64,000 nt of DNA, taken from assembly GCF_030124325.1 (NCBI RefSeq), contig NZ_JASKLR010000003.1, positions 248,001 to 312,000 of the forward strand, given 5' to 3'. Source of the DNA: Sinorhizobium sp. 8-89 (GTDB lineage: Bacteria; Pseudomonadota; Alphaproteobacteria; Rhizobiales; Rhizobiaceae). Below the pieces are notes generated by a model, which was given only the letters and a program-made list of their open reading frames with translations, ran no database searches and was not told the DNA's origin. Shown piece after piece: positions 27,128 through 35,988 of this stretch (within the stretch, counting starts at the first letter, position 1; every line of letters begins with the position of its first letter). The position numbers were made by a program, and so were the translations under genes.

Positions 27128-27628
27128 ATGAGCCTTTTGGAAATGGAAGTCGAGCGCCAATCCAACCCGGTCGATATGATCGAGTTCGTGGCCGCAAACA
27201 ACGACTGGTCGTTCGAGCGATCCGGCGAAGACGAGATCGCCATGACGGTCGAAGGTAAATGGGCGGACTATCACGTTTCCTTCTCCTGGATGGAGGAGTT
27301 CGAGGCGCTGCATCTGGCCTGCGCCTTTGACATCAAGGTGCCGGAGGGCCGCGTCAACGAGGTGATCCGGCTCCTCTCCCACATCAACGGTCAGGTGCTG
27401 ATGGGTCATTTCGATCTCTGGCGCCAAGAAGAAGTCATCATCTTCCGTCAATCTCTCTTGCTCGCGGGCGGCGCGGAGCCGACGAACCAGCAGGTCGAGG
27501 TGCTGTTGTCGAGTGCGCTCGATGCTTGCGAATCCTATTTCCAGGCGTTCCAGTTCGTCGTCTGGTCCGGAATGGATGCGCAGCGTGCAGTCGATGCGGT
27601 GCTGTTCGAAACCGTCGGGGAGGCGTGA
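27128..27628 (+). CDS. YbjN domain-containing protein
   Basis: A 166-residue YbjN-domain protein, with a fold related to type III secretion chaperones. Visible blocks are VDMIEFVAANNDWSFERSGEDE, DYHVSFSWMEEFEALHLACAF and VNEVIRLLSHINGQVLMGHFDLW (split for length). The family is cytoplasmic; E. coli YbjN influences motility and stress responses, but the mechanism is unknown. It is the first gene of a tight operon: proC begins two bases after its stop. Confidence 0.9.
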   Translation: MSLLEMEVERQSNPVDMIEFVAANNDWSFERSGEDEIAMTVEGKWADYHVSFSWMEEFEALHLACAFDIKVPEGRVNEVIRLLSHINGQVLMGHFDLWRQEEVIIFRQSLLLAGGAEPTNQQVEVLLSSALDACESYFQAFQFVVWSGMDAQRAVDAVLFETVGEA

Positions 27629-27629
27629 G

Positions 27630-28448
27630 GTGGCTGTAGCCGTTTCCGGTCCAATCGTTCTCATCGGTGCCGGCAATATGGGCGGCGCGATGCTTGGCGG
27701 CTGGCTGAAGAGCGGGGTCAAGGGCGCCGATGTCCTCGTCATCGATCCGGGGCCGCAGCCGGCGATGGCCAAGCTTATCGCCGACAATGGTGTCAGCCAC
27801 GCCACGTCCGCGCCTGATGGCGTCAAGGCAGGCGTGATCTTCCTGGCTGTCAAACCCCAGGTCATGGATGCGGTATTGCCGCCGCTCAAAGGGCTCGTCG
27901 GTCCCGAAACGGTCATCGTTTCCGTCGCCGCCGGCAAGACGCTCGGTTTCATCGAAAGCCATCTTGGCGACGCTGCAACCGTGCGGGCGATGCCGAACAC
28001 GCCGGCGATGATCGGTCGCGGCGTGACGGGCGCCTACGCGAATGCTCATGTGACGGGCGCGCAGCGTGCGCTGGTTCACGACCTCCTGAAGGTCAGCGGT
28101 CCTGTCGAATGGGTCGAAACCGAAGCCGACATCAATGCCGTCACGGCCGTTTCCGGCAGCGGACCGGCCTATGTCTTCTATCTCGTCGAGTGCATGGCGG
28201 AGGCCGGGCGCAAGGCCGGCCTCAAGGCGGACCTCGCCATGCGTCTCGCTCGGGAAACCGTCGCGGGGGCTGGTGAACTCCTGCATCAGTCCCCCGACGA
28301 AGCCGCGCGGTTGCGCCAGAACGTGACCTCTCCCGGTGGAACCACGGCCGCGGCGCTCGCCGTCCTTATGGCCGACGACGGAATGCAGCCGCTCTTCGAC
28401 AAGGCAATAGCCGCTGCGCGCAAACGGGCCGAGGAACTGGCCGGATAA
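27630..28448 (+). CDS. proC: Pyrroline-5-carboxylate reductase
   Basis: A 272-residue enzyme for the last step of proline synthesis, reducing pyrroline-5-carboxylate with NAD(P)H. The Rossmann motif [18 protein letters not shown] is at the N-terminus. The P5CR signature is near the C-terminus ([15 protein letters not shown]), with [11 protein letters not shown] before it. It starts with GTG at 27630, directly after the ybjN-like stop; GGGGAGG lies seven bases upstream, inside the previous gene's end. A longer in-frame start at 27513 lies inside the neighbour and was rejected. Confidence 0.95.
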   Translation: MAVAVSGPIVLIGAGNMGGAMLGGWLKSGVKGADVLVIDPGPQPAMAKLIADNGVSHATSAPDGVKAGVIFLAVKPQVMDAVLPPLKGLVGPETVIVSVAAGKTLGFIESHLGDAATVRAMPNTPAMIGRGVTGAYANAHVTGAQRALVHDLLKVSGPVEWVETEADINAVTAVSGSGPAYVFYLVECMAEAGRKAGLKADLAMRLARETVAGAGELLHQSPDEAARLRQNVTSPGGTTAAALAVLMADDGMQPLFDKAIAAARKRAEELAG

Positions 28449-28462
28449 TTCAGAGTGCAATC

Positions 28463-28804
28463 ATGACCGAAACGATCTCCTTCGCCGATTTCGAGCGCGT
28501 CGACATTCGCGTCGGCACAATCATCGAAGCCGAACCGTTTCCGGAGGCGCGCAAGCCCGCCCTCAAACTGAAAATCGATTTCGGTCCCGAGATCGGCATA
28601 AAACGGTCATCCGCACAAATTACGGTGCATTACAAACCGGAGGATCTCGTCGGACGGCAGGTGCTGGGCGTGGTCAATTTTCCGCCACGTCAGATCGGTC
28701 CCGTTCGTTCCGAAGTGCTGACCCTCGGTTTTGAAGACGAGGCCGGCGCGATCGTGCTAGCGGCGACCGACAGGCCGGTTCCGAACGGCAAGAAGCTGAT
28801 GTGA
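28463..28804 (+). CDS. CsaA-like tRNA-binding domain protein
   Basis: A 113-residue stand-alone tRNA-binding OB-fold protein. [20 protein letters not shown] and [26 protein letters not shown] match the CsaA family, which is described as an export-related chaperone in Bacillus and which shares the tRNA-binding fold of MetRS C-terminal domains. It begins 14 bases after proC, and its stop overlaps the next gene's GTG start by four bases, so it is in the same operon. Which activity matters here is unknown. Confidence 0.9.
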   Translation: MTETISFADFERVDIRVGTIIEAEPFPEARKPALKLKIDFGPEIGIKRSSAQITVHYKPEDLVGRQVLGVVNFPPRQIGPVRSEVLTLGFEDEAGAIVLAATDRPVPNGKKLM

Positions 28805-29373
28805 GTGTGATGGTATCCAGCGGCGATCTGATCCATGAACGCGTCAAGGTCTCCTGCCTCTGGCGGGCGGCGGACGCGGCGCGAGAATGGCGGGCGAGCC
28901 ACGTGCTTTCGCTTCTCGATCCGGAGCTGCCGGAAGCGGACGTGCCGGTCATCGCCGGAGTCGCTCACCGCGTCGTGCGCATGCGTGATCAGGAAAATGC
29001 CGGTGCGACGCAGCATTTCCCCGACCTCGTTCAGGAAGTCTTCGCGGCGATGAGGTCGGTGGCCGACGATCGATCGAGCCGCATCCTTGTCCATTGCCAT
29101 GCCGGCGTCAGCCGCTCGACGGCCTTCGCCTACGGGCTCATTGCCCATCAGTTTGGAGAGGGCAGGGAAGAGGAAGCCTTCGCCGCGCTGCTGACGATCA
29201 CGCGCAAGCCCTGGCCGAACCGCCGTATCATCGAAATCTTCGATGCGTCCCTTGGCCGTGAGGGCAGGCTCCTTGCCCCGCTCGATGCGATGCGTGCTCG
29301 TTATCCGCTCCGGATCGAGGCCTGGCATCGCTTCAACCGTCGGCGCGGCCTGACCGCCACCTATTCGCGGTAA
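28801..29373 (+). CDS. Tyrosine/dual-specificity phosphatase family protein
   Basis: A 190-residue cysteine phosphatase. The P-loop signature [16 protein letters not shown] around residues 99-114 supplies Cys and Arg of HCx5R. Asp residues upstream ([11 protein letters not shown]) could provide the general acid. The GTG start at 28801 overlaps the csaA-like stop; ATG at 28810 is an alternative. It is the last gene of the ybjN operon and convergent with the histidine kinase. The substrate is unknown, and coupling to the OmpR-type pair downstream would be speculation. Confidence 0.9.
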   Translation: MSVMVSSGDLIHERVKVSCLWRAADAAREWRASHVLSLLDPELPEADVPVIAGVAHRVVRMRDQENAGATQHFPDLVQEVFAAMRSVADDRSSRILVHCHAGVSRSTAFAYGLIAHQFGEGREEEAFAALLTITRKPWPNRRIIEIFDASLGREGRLLAPLDAMRARYPLRIEAWHRFNRRRGLTATYSR

Positions 29374-29412
29374 TCCGGATCCGGAAACAGGCACGCAGGG
29401 CGCCGCGACTGA

Positions 29413-30795
29413 TCATGTCGGCACACGTACGGTTGCGCGCAAGCCACCGAGCGGGCTGTCGCCAAGAATGACGTTTCCGCCGTGGCTTCGCGCGATATCG
29501 CGGGCGATCGCGAGACCGAGCCCGGTGCCGGAGCTGTCGAGGTTGCGCGCCTCGTCGAGGCGGAAGAACGGCTTGAACACGTCCTCTCTGGAGCGCTCGG
29601 GAATACCCGGGCCGTCGTCGTCGACTGTGATCGTCAGCCACTTGGCACTGTGGCGCGCCTCGATCTTCACCGTGTTCGCATAACGATAGGCATTCGAGGC
29701 CAGATTGGCGATGAGACGCGTAAAGGCCGCAGGCCTCACGCGGATATCGTCTTCGCCTTCGATGGAGGTCGTCAGTGTCTTGCCGTATAGCTCCGCCTCG
29801 GCCGCAAGACGTGCCATGAGATCGCTGAGTTTCAGCTGGCCGACGTCCTCTTCTGCTTCGCCACGCGCGAAAGACAGGTAGCCTTCCAGCATGTTCTGCA
29901 TGTCCTCGACGTCCTGGTTGAGACTTTCGAGGTCCGGATTGTTGCCGGCGAGCGCGAGCTGCAGCTTGAAGCGCGTGAGGATCGTGCGCAGGTCGTGGCT
30001 GACGCCGGTCAGCATTGCGGTCCGCTGCTCGATCTGGCGCTCGATGCGCTCGCGCATCAGGATGAAGGCAAGACCGGCGCGGCGGATCTCCTCGGCACCA
30101 CGCGGCGCGAAATCGTTGATCTTCTGGCCTTTGCCGAAACTTTCCGCGGCGCTCGCCAGCGCCAGGATCGGCCGGATCTGCCCGCGCAGGAAAAGAATTG
30201 CGATTGTCAGGAGCACGAGCGAGGCGCCGACCATCCAGACCAGGAAGATATGAGTGTTGGACGCGTAGGCCTGGTTGCGCCGCGCATAGACCCTGAGGAT
30301 GCGGCCGTCATCGAGCTTGATACGGATCTCGACGATCTTCGAATTGCCGACGGTGTCGATCCAGAAGGGGCGGCGGATCTGGTCCGAAATCTCCTCGCTG
30401 AGGATCTGGTCGAGGATTTCGAAGAAGGGTTTGGGCCGTGGCGGTGGCAATTCGCCGCCGGGCTCGACGGTAATGTTGAGATTGAGCTTTTCACGGGCGA
30501 TGCGCACGACCTGGTCGATATCGCCTTCCCGCGGAAAGGTCGTGATCAGATCGACGATCGCGGCGATGTCGCTGGTCACCGCGGCCGAAAGGCGCTGCGT
30601 GACGAGTTGCCAGTGGCGCTCCATGAAGACGAAGGCGACGACCGACTGCAGCAGCACCATCGGAATGATGACGATCAGCAGCGAGCGCGCGTAGAGGCCC
30701 ATCGGCAGGCGCCGGCGCAGCCATCGCGTCAGGCGCTTCCAGGCGCCGTCGGCGGGACCCGTTCTTTCGCGCCTGATGCTGTCAAAGCTCGCCAT
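29413..30795 (-). CDS. EnvZ-like sensor histidine kinase
   Basis: A 460-residue membrane kinase. A first helix (LLIVIIPMVLLQSVVAFVF) and a second (FLVWMVGASLVLLTIAILFL) bracket about 150 periplasmic residues. HAMP, the H-box MLTGVSHDLRTILTRFKLQL with phospho-acceptor His, the N-box NLASNAYRYA, and G boxes DDDGPGIP and GTGLGLAIARDI follow. It is downstream of the OmpR-type regulator (35 bases) and is its likely partner. An EnvZ-like role in envelope or osmotic sensing is inferred. Confidence 0.95.
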   Translation of the reverse strand: MASFDSIRRERTGPADGAWKRLTRWLRRRLPMGLYARSLLIVIIPMVLLQSVVAFVFMERHWQLVTQRLSAAVTSDIAAIVDLITTFPREGDIDQVVRIAREKLNLNITVEPGGELPPPRPKPFFEILDQILSEEISDQIRRPFWIDTVGNSKIVEIRIKLDDGRILRVYARRNQAYASNTHIFLVWMVGASLVLLTIAILFLRGQIRPILALASAAESFGKGQKINDFAPRGAEEIRRAGLAFILMRERIERQIEQRTAMLTGVSHDLRTILTRFKLQLALAGNNPDLESLNQDVEDMQNMLEGYLSFARGEAEEDVGQLKLSDLMARLAAEAELYGKTLTTSIEGEDDIRVRPAAFTRLIANLASNAYRYANTVKIEARHSAKWLTITVDDDGPGIPERSREDVFKPFFRLDEARNLDSSGTGLGLAIARDIARSHGGNVILGDSPLGGLRATVRVPT

Positions 30796-30830
30796 AATTC
30801 TTTGCCGCGCTCGCCGGAATATTCCGCATG

Positions 30831-31532
30831 TCAGTCCACACTCAGCCGGTAGCCGATGCCGCGTACCGTCTGAAGCCAGACGGGGTTGGACGGGTCGTCC
30901 TCGATCTTGCGCCTCAACCGGTTGATTTGCACGTCGATCGTCCGCTCGCCAACCTCGGCATCGTCTCCGATCAGTTCATGCCGGGGGATTGTCTCGCCGG
31001 CGCGCTGGGAAAACAGGGTCATGATTTCCTGCTCGCGATCGGTCAGCCGGATATGGTCGGCGCCACGGCGAAGCTCCTTGCGGACCACGGAGAAGGTGTA
31101 GGGCCCAAAAATGACCTGATCGACTTTCGGTGCCTGGGTCGGCTGGTTGCGGCGCAGGATGTTGTTGATCCTGAGCACGAGTTCGCGCGGCTCGAAAGGC
31201 TTCGGCAGATAGTCGTCTGCGCCGGCCTCAAGGCCCTCGATGCGCGAATTCGATTCCGCCAGCGCCGTCAGCATGATGATCGGCACTGTCTTGATCTGCC
31301 TCAGGCTCTGCGTCAGTTGAATGCCGCTCTCGCCGGGCATCATGACGTCGACGATCAGAAGGTCGAAATCGATGCCGATCAGCTTGCGCCGCGCCTCGTC
31401 GGCATCGGCCGCGGTCGTCACCCGAAAACCCTGCTCGATCAGGTAGCGGTTGAGCAGGTCGCGAATCCGCCTGTCGTCATCGACAATCAGAAGATGCGCC
31501 GCATCATCGGAGACTTTCGCTTTTACTGTCAT
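30831..31532 (-). CDS. OmpR-family response regulator
   Basis: A 233-residue two-domain regulator. The receiver has LLIVDDDRRIRDLLNRYL with the acidic pair, DLLIVDVMMPGESG with the phospho-accepting Asp, and IIMLTALAE. The C-terminal winged helix includes LTDREQEIMTLFSQRAGE and RTIDVQINRLRRKIEDDP, ending WLQTVRGIGYRL. Gene order (MarR protein, this regulator, kinase) resembles the petP-petR pair of Rhodobacter, required for cytochrome bc1-dependent growth. That equivalence is inferred from order and family only. Confidence 0.95.
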   Translation of the reverse strand: MTVKAKVSDDAAHLLIVDDDRRIRDLLNRYLIEQGFRVTTAADADEARRKLIGIDFDLLIVDVMMPGESGIQLTQSLRQIKTVPIIMLTALAESNSRIEGLEAGADDYLPKPFEPRELVLRINNILRRNQPTQAPKVDQVIFGPYTFSVVRKELRRGADHIRLTDREQEIMTLFSQRAGETIPRHELIGDDAEVGERTIDVQINRLRRKIEDDPSNPVWLQTVRGIGYRLSVD

Positions 31533-31672
31533 AGCTCGACTACCCTCATTTTCCGCAAAGCCGCGCTGGCTGGATCACGCATTCAGGCGGACGCGCGGCG
31601 GCGGCCCACCAATTCCCCGATCCCGGGGCTGCCCGCTTCGCTCGAAAGCTCAAAACGCAGGCCCCATGAAGA

Positions 31673-32155
31673 TCAGTCCGCGGCGGCATTCTTCATGTTA
31701 GCGAGAAAACGCTTCACGGTTTCACGCGCGCCGGGACCCGTTTTTGCCAATGCCTCGGCTATGCGGCGGGACTGTGGCTCCGCAAGCGCCCGCGCCAGCG
31801 CTTTGCCTTCCTCGGTGGTGTAGAGCATTCGCTGCCGCCTGTCCTCAGGACCGGTTACCTGCCGAATATAGCCGGAATCAATGAGCTGCTTCAGCACGCG
31901 CGCAAGGCTCTGCTTGGTGATCTTCAGTGTCTCAAGGAGATCGGCAACGGTCATGCCGGGCTCACGGTTGACGAAGTGCACGACGCGGTGATGCGCGCGG
32001 CCGAAGCCGCTCTTTTCGAGTATTGCGTCCGGGTCGCCGGTGAAGTCGCGATAGGCAAAGAACAGCAGCTCGATGATCTCGAAATCTATCGTGTCTTCGT
32101 CCTCACCGACAACTTCGGTCAGGTAATCGGTGTTGTCCTTGGGTCGGCCGGGCAC
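31673..32155 (-). CDS. MarR-family regulator, PetP-like
   Basis: About 160 residues with a MarR winged helix: FGRAHHRVVHFVNREPGMTV, ADLLETLKITKQSLARVLKQ and LIDSGYIRQVTGPEDRRQR. The start is probably the GTG at 32155 (reading MPGRPKDNTDYLTEVV), with AAGGA upstream; the open frame reaches 32203 but the extra residues are not protein-like. It is 140 bases upstream of the response regulator on the same strand, an order known for petP-petR. The ligand and targets are unknown. Confidence 0.85.
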   Translation of the reverse strand: MPGRPKDNTDYLTEVVGEDEDTIDFEIIELLFFAYRDFTGDPDAILEKSGFGRAHHRVVHFVNREPGMTVADLLETLKITKQSLARVLKQLIDSGYIRQVTGPEDRRQRMLYTTEEGKALARALAEPQSRRIAEALAKTGPGARETVKRFLANMKNAAAD

Positions 32156-32424
32156 GCAGTCATTTCCTTTCAACCAAATTGCACTTCGCGAAATATATCG
32201 CAAAATATGTCAGTTTTGTTGACGTATTTTTACCGCGTTGATAGCGGTCGGTTCGTCGGGCGAGATATCGGACCCGGCTTCGCCGTTGGAGGATATGCTG
32301 CGTGTTTCGGTTCGCAAATCCAAAATCGTGAAATTGAATTTTCCCTTAGTCTGTTTGCCGATAAACTGGAAACAGCAAGATAATCAACAGTAGATATGGT
32401 GCATAGGCGCCGGAGGATAACACC

Positions 32425-33315
32425 ATGGCAGCTATTCCTTTTGATCAGTTGGACGGTGAAATCTGGTTCAACGGCGAGTTCGTGCCCTGGAAGGATGCCA
32501 AGATACATGTGCTGACACATGGGCTGCATTATGCGAGCGCCGTATTCGAAGGCGAACGCGCCTATGGCGGGCGCATCTTCAAGCTCACAGAACACAATCA
32601 ACGGCTCCACCAGTCGGCGGACATTCTGGGCTTCAAGATTCCCTATTCGGTCGAGGAACTCGACAGCGCCAGCAAGGAGTTGCTGACGCGCCAAGGTTTT
32701 TCCGAGGCTTACGTGCGTCCGATCGCCTGGCGCGGCAGCGAGCAGATGGGCGTCTCCGCGCAGAACAGCCGCATCAACGTCGCCATCGCCATTTGGCAAT
32801 GGGGCAGCTATTTCAACCCCGCGGAAAAGTTGAAGGGCATTCGTCTAGATATCGCCGAGTATCGTCGCCCCGATCCCAGAACCGCTCCGTCGAAGTCGAA
32901 GGCGGCGGGCCTCTACATGATCTGCACGATCTCCAAGCACGCGGCCGAAGCCAAGGGCTACGCGGATGCGCTGATGCTCGACTGGCGCGGCCAGGTGGCC
33001 GAGGCGACCGGCGCCAACGTCTTCTTTGTCAAGGACGGCGTTCTGCATACGCCTGTGCCGGACTGCTTCCTCGACGGTATCACGCGGCGAACCGTCATCG
33101 AGCTTGCCAAGCGCCGAGGCTATGAGGTGGTTGAACGGGTGATCATGCCGGAAGAGCTTTCCGGTTTTTCGGAATGCTTCCTGACCGGCTCGGCCGCCGA
33201 GGTCACGCCGGTATCCGAGATCGGCCCCTATCGCTTCACGCCGGCCGCGATCACCGAAACGCTGATGAACGACTATACGAAGGAAGTTCATCCGGTCGCC
33301 GCCGCGGCGGAATAG
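32425..33315 (+). CDS. ilvE: Branched-chain amino acid aminotransferase
   Basis: A 296-residue class IV PLP aminotransferase for the last step of valine, leucine and isoleucine synthesis. WFNGEFVPWKDAKIHVLTHGLHYASAVFEG is typical (given in overlapping parts: WFNGEFVPW, KIHVLTHGLHYASAVFEG). The PLP Lys lies in APSKSKAAGLYMICTI, and the class IV signature is in EATGANVFFVKDGVLHTP. A GGAGGA ribosome site precedes the ATG. A bidirectional terminator follows. Confidence 0.95.
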   Translation: MAAIPFDQLDGEIWFNGEFVPWKDAKIHVLTHGLHYASAVFEGERAYGGRIFKLTEHNQRLHQSADILGFKIPYSVEELDSASKELLTRQGFSEAYVRPIAWRGSEQMGVSAQNSRINVAIAIWQWGSYFNPAEKLKGIRLDIAEYRRPDPRTAPSKSKAAGLYMICTISKHAAEAKGYADALMLDWRGQVAEATGANVFFVKDGVLHTPVPDCFLDGITRRTVIELAKRRGYEVVERVIMPEELSGFSECFLTGSAAEVTPVSEIGPYRFTPAAITETLMNDYTKEVHPVAAAAE

Positions 33316-33394
33316 AGCAGTTTCAGGAAAGTACGCAACGTTTTTTGCGCCTCTCTGACGAAACGGAAATATTCTTGAAGCAATCCGAAACAGA

Positions 33395-33417
33395 AAAGGC
33401 GGCCCGCGGCCGCCTTT
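33395..33417. terminator. Bidirectional terminator between ilvE and a convergent gene
   Basis: AAAGGCGGCC-CGC-GGCCGCCTTT is a perfect 10-base stem. T-rich tails are present on both strands (TTTGTCTT forward, CCTTTTCTG reverse), as expected between convergent genes. Confidence 0.88.
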
Positions 33418-33446
33418 GTCTTGCTACGGATATTGTTCGCGAGACT

Positions 33447-33713
33447 TCATGCTGTTTTGCCGAGGAATTGTCCTACGAGGCCGCTCAACACGCCGCCGCC
33501 GACCACGCCGCCAATTGCCTGCATGACAAGGCCGGTGGCGGCTGCTTCCCCGCCGAGCGTCTGGATCAGGAACCCGCCGCCAAGGCCCCCGATGGCTCCG
33601 ACGATCGTGCGTGCGACGACCCCGAATGCCTGCTGCTTCAGCATGGCGCTGGCCGCGTTGCCGCCAGCCGCCCCCGCAATCAACTGGGTAATGATAGGCA
33701 TTAATGCTTCCAT
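33447..33713 (-). CDS. Glycine-rich small membrane-associated protein
   Basis: An 88-residue hydrophobic protein with many glycine-zipper-like spacings (IVGAIGGLGGGFLIQTLGG, AIGGVVGGGVLSGLVGQFLG), suggesting two packed membrane helices or oligomerisation. The family is not recognised. GGAGGG lies four bases before the ATG at 33713, and an internal ATG at 33701 is possible. Codon use and the dedicated terminator support expression. There is no neighbour with a linked function. Confidence 0.7.
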   Translation of the reverse strand: MEALMPIITQLIAGAAGGNAASAMLKQQAFGVVARTIVGAIGGLGGGFLIQTLGGEAAATGLVMQAIGGVVGGGVLSGLVGQFLGKTA

Positions 33714-34086
33714 TGATCCCTCCGTCTTGCGGCCCTCGCCCGAGAGTCGCGATGCGCCGATGATCCGGCACGGTCAGGTTGAGACCGAAACTGGAAACTT
33801 GTCAATTTTGCCGTCGCGACTGTGCGGGACGGTCGTTGCGGATAGTGCCGGGCAGAGTGCCGGAGCCGCTATAACGCCTTGAGCTATATCACTTTTTCTT
33901 CTTTTTATCGACGCTTGGCTGGTTGAAGAATACACTTTGCAGAAGTCAAGGATTTCTTCCGCCGCAGAGGGCGCATATAAGCACGTGATTCGGCGAACCA
34001 CTGCTCTCCAGCGCGCCTAGCGTGGCGCGCTGTGTCTGTTGAGAGGGGAAGCGAGGCGGAGCCCCGATCCTCGACCGCTCTCGGTG
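33714..34086. other. Gene-free region with a strong hairpin
   Basis: The 373 bases are AT-richer around 33880-33960. CAGCGCGCC-TAGCGT-GGCGCGCTG (34009-34032) is a perfect 9-base stem close to the end of the SH3 protein gene and may end its transcript, though without a T run. No gene was found. Confidence 0.5.
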
Positions 34087-34716
34087 TCAGCGATAGACGT
34101 AGACGATGCGCCGTGTCGCAGGTTCTACCAGAACGGGCTGTCCGTTCACGCTGACATATTGGTACTCGTAGTCCGGGATCTGCCGGACGGCGACCGTGTT
34201 CGGCAATGCGGCCCCGAGGACGACCTCACCATCGAGATAGACCGTATCGGCAGGATTTTGGGTGATGTAAGTGCGCACCGCCGGTGGCGGCGTGATGGCA
34301 TCAACCTCCTCGACCGGCCCGATCAGTTCAAGTGGTTCGGGGCTCGTGGCGATCACCGGATCCCCAGGCTGCACTTCATAGGTCACGGCAGGAATGGGGA
34401 GATCCGCGCGCCGCTGCTCGATAACGACGGTGGACCCGCCCATATCGGTTGCCAGATATTTGGCATAGGCCCAGCCGCGCATACCGTTGACGCTGACCCG
34501 GCACCAGTTGCTGCCTTGGATGCATCCGTCGAGAACCGCGGCGCTGCCGCGCGTTGCAAGACCAATTGCCGGATATTGCGGCCCCGGGCCTGCGCGGATG
34601 TTCAGATCCGTAACCGCGGTGGCGCTCATTGCTGCATAACCCGTCGACGCGCCGGCGGCGAGCATCAAACCCGCTGCCGCGACCGCTCGAAACAGGTGGG
34701 GGGAAGGGGTTTTCAT
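34087..34716 (-). CDS. Exported SH3b / DUF1236 protein
   Basis: A 209-residue exported protein. The signal peptide (VAAAGLMLAAGASTGYAA) is followed by a bacterial SH3 domain (ATAVTDLNIRAGPGPQYPAIG, WCRVSVNGMRGWAYAKYL in pieces). A DUF1236-like C-terminal region follows (TYITQNPADTVYLDGEVVLG and VLVEPATRRIVYVYR). Such proteins are common in Rhizobiales envelopes and may bind peptidoglycan; the function is unproven. It is a single gene. Confidence 0.9.
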   Translation of the reverse strand: MKTPSPHLFRAVAAAGLMLAAGASTGYAAMSATAVTDLNIRAGPGPQYPAIGLATRGSAAVLDGCIQGSNWCRVSVNGMRGWAYAKYLATDMGGSTVVIEQRRADLPIPAVTYEVQPGDPVIATSPEPLELIGPVEEVDAITPPPAVRTYITQNPADTVYLDGEVVLGAALPNTVAVRQIPDYEYQYVSVNGQPVLVEPATRRIVYVYR

Positions 34717-34929
34717 CGTCTTGCTCCTCTTACGTGATGAAGGCGAAACGCCTCGTGCAGCCGGGATGTTCCCCCCGTGACATCACTAAATGTGAGGATG
34801 AGACACATTGCTTTGCGAGAAGCGATCAGGTCGAGAAGGCCGGCCGGCGAGTTCCTCGAACGGCCGCTTGAAGCGCCGGTACTTTCCCGTGCCGGGAGGG
34901 GCGGTCTGTTGCAATCCGGGGGCGATGAA

Positions 34930-35091
34930 ATGAAGCAGGAACTCATCGACGAAAGCAGGACCACGGCCCAGCGGCTTCGCCCGCTGGTGATCGTCGTAGT
35001 GGCATCGGAACTGGCGGTATCGGCCCTGCTGCTGACGACAGTGCAATTCCCTTCGCCAACGCCTGCACCGGAAATCGCCGCGCTGCGCTGA
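34930..35091 (+). CDS. Putative 53-residue single-pass membrane peptide
   Basis: MKQELIDESRTTAQRLRPL precedes one hydrophobic helix (VIVVVASELAVSALLLTTV) and a short proline-rich tail. A G-rich stretch (CCGGGGGCGATGAA) lies before the ATG. A longer frame from 34777 would add a basic, poorly conserved-looking stretch. No family is recognised; it could be chance, but the helix and ribosome site make a real gene plausible. Confidence 0.45.
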   Translation: MKQELIDESRTTAQRLRPLVIVVVASELAVSALLLTTVQFPSPTPAPEIAALR

Positions 35092-35215
35092 ATTGGGCTG
35101 TCATCCCACCCATATGTCGCTATAGGTGGCGCGAAACAGGTCCAGATCGGAACGGGAAGCGTGGAGGTACGCCTGCATTAACCCTGAAGACGATCCAGCA
35201 GCGAGGCGCGGTTGC

Positions 35216-35857
35216 ATGTTACAGGCGGGCATTATCCCGGTTACGCATTTCGAGCAGAACTGTACGGTGCTGTTCGACAGTGAGACCAAAGAGGGCGTGA
35301 TCGTCGATCCGGGCGGCGACGTCGATATCATCCTGCAGACCATTCGTGAGAACGGTATCGCGCTGAAAGCGATATGGCTTACGCATGGCCACATCGATCA
35401 TGCCGGCGGCGCCAAGGAGCTGAAGGAGGCGCTCGGGCTTGAGATCATCGGCCCGCACAAGGACGACCAGCCCCTGCTTGAGCGATTGGAGAGCCAGGCG
35501 GAGCGCTTCGGCCTGACGATGAAGGTGGAGAACGTCCTGCCCGACAGGTGGCTCGAAGACGGCGACACGGTTTCGTTCGGCGATCATGTTTTCGAGGTGC
35601 TGCATTGCCCGGGTCATGCGCCGGGCCACGTCGTTTACTTCAACCGGGTGCAGAACTTCGCTCATGTCGGTGACGTGCTCTTCCACGGTTCGATCGGGCG
35701 CACCGATTTGCCGGGCGGCAACCACCAGCAACTGCTTGCCTCGATTCGCGACAAGATCCTGCCGCTCGGTGACAATGTCGGATTCATTTGCGGCCACGGC
35801 CCGGGCGGGCAGATCGGCGAGGAGCGCCGCAGCAATCCTTATCTCAGGGGCCTCTGA
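35216..35857 (+). CDS. MBL-fold metallo-hydrolase (glyoxalase II-like)
   Basis: A 213-residue metallo-beta-lactamase-fold hydrolase. Metal ligands: LTHGHIDHAGGA (HxHxDH), HCPGHAPGHVVY, the bridging Asp in FAHVGDVLFHGSIGRTDLPGG, and the final His in FICGHGPGG. This pattern is that of the small GloB-like/YcbL-type enzymes, probably acting on thioesters, with substrate unconfirmed. ATG at 35216 is the family start; an upstream GTG at 35126 is less likely. A strong terminator follows. Confidence 0.93.
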   Translation: MLQAGIIPVTHFEQNCTVLFDSETKEGVIVDPGGDVDIILQTIRENGIALKAIWLTHGHIDHAGGAKELKEALGLEIIGPHKDDQPLLERLESQAERFGLTMKVENVLPDRWLEDGDTVSFGDHVFEVLHCPGHAPGHVVYFNRVQNFAHVGDVLFHGSIGRTDLPGGNHQQLLASIRDKILPLGDNVGFICGHGPGGQIGEERRSNPYLRGL

Positions 35858-35863
35858 TACTGC

Positions 35864-35910
35864 TGGATGTTTCCTCCGTGAACGATCGAAGGAAACATGC
35901 CGTAGCTATG
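35864..35910. repeat. Partial family-1 repeat
   Basis: GCTGGATGTTTCCT and AGGAAACATGCCGTAGC form the outer stem of a family-1 element, with GAACGATCG between. The second palindrome is absent. Confidence 0.65.
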
Positions 35911-35928
35911 GGTGGCCGGGAGAATCAG

Positions 35929-35962
35929 AAAGGCACATGCCTCACGCGAGGCATGTGCCTTT
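35929..35962. terminator. Strong bidirectional terminator
   Basis: AAAGGCACATGCCTC-ACGC-GAGGCATGTGCCTTT has a perfect 15-base stem and lies between the MBL hydrolase and the convergent BA14K gene. TTTGTTT follows on the plus strand. Confidence 0.88.
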
Positions 35963-35988
35963 GTTTAAGCCATTGCGTTTAAATGAGA

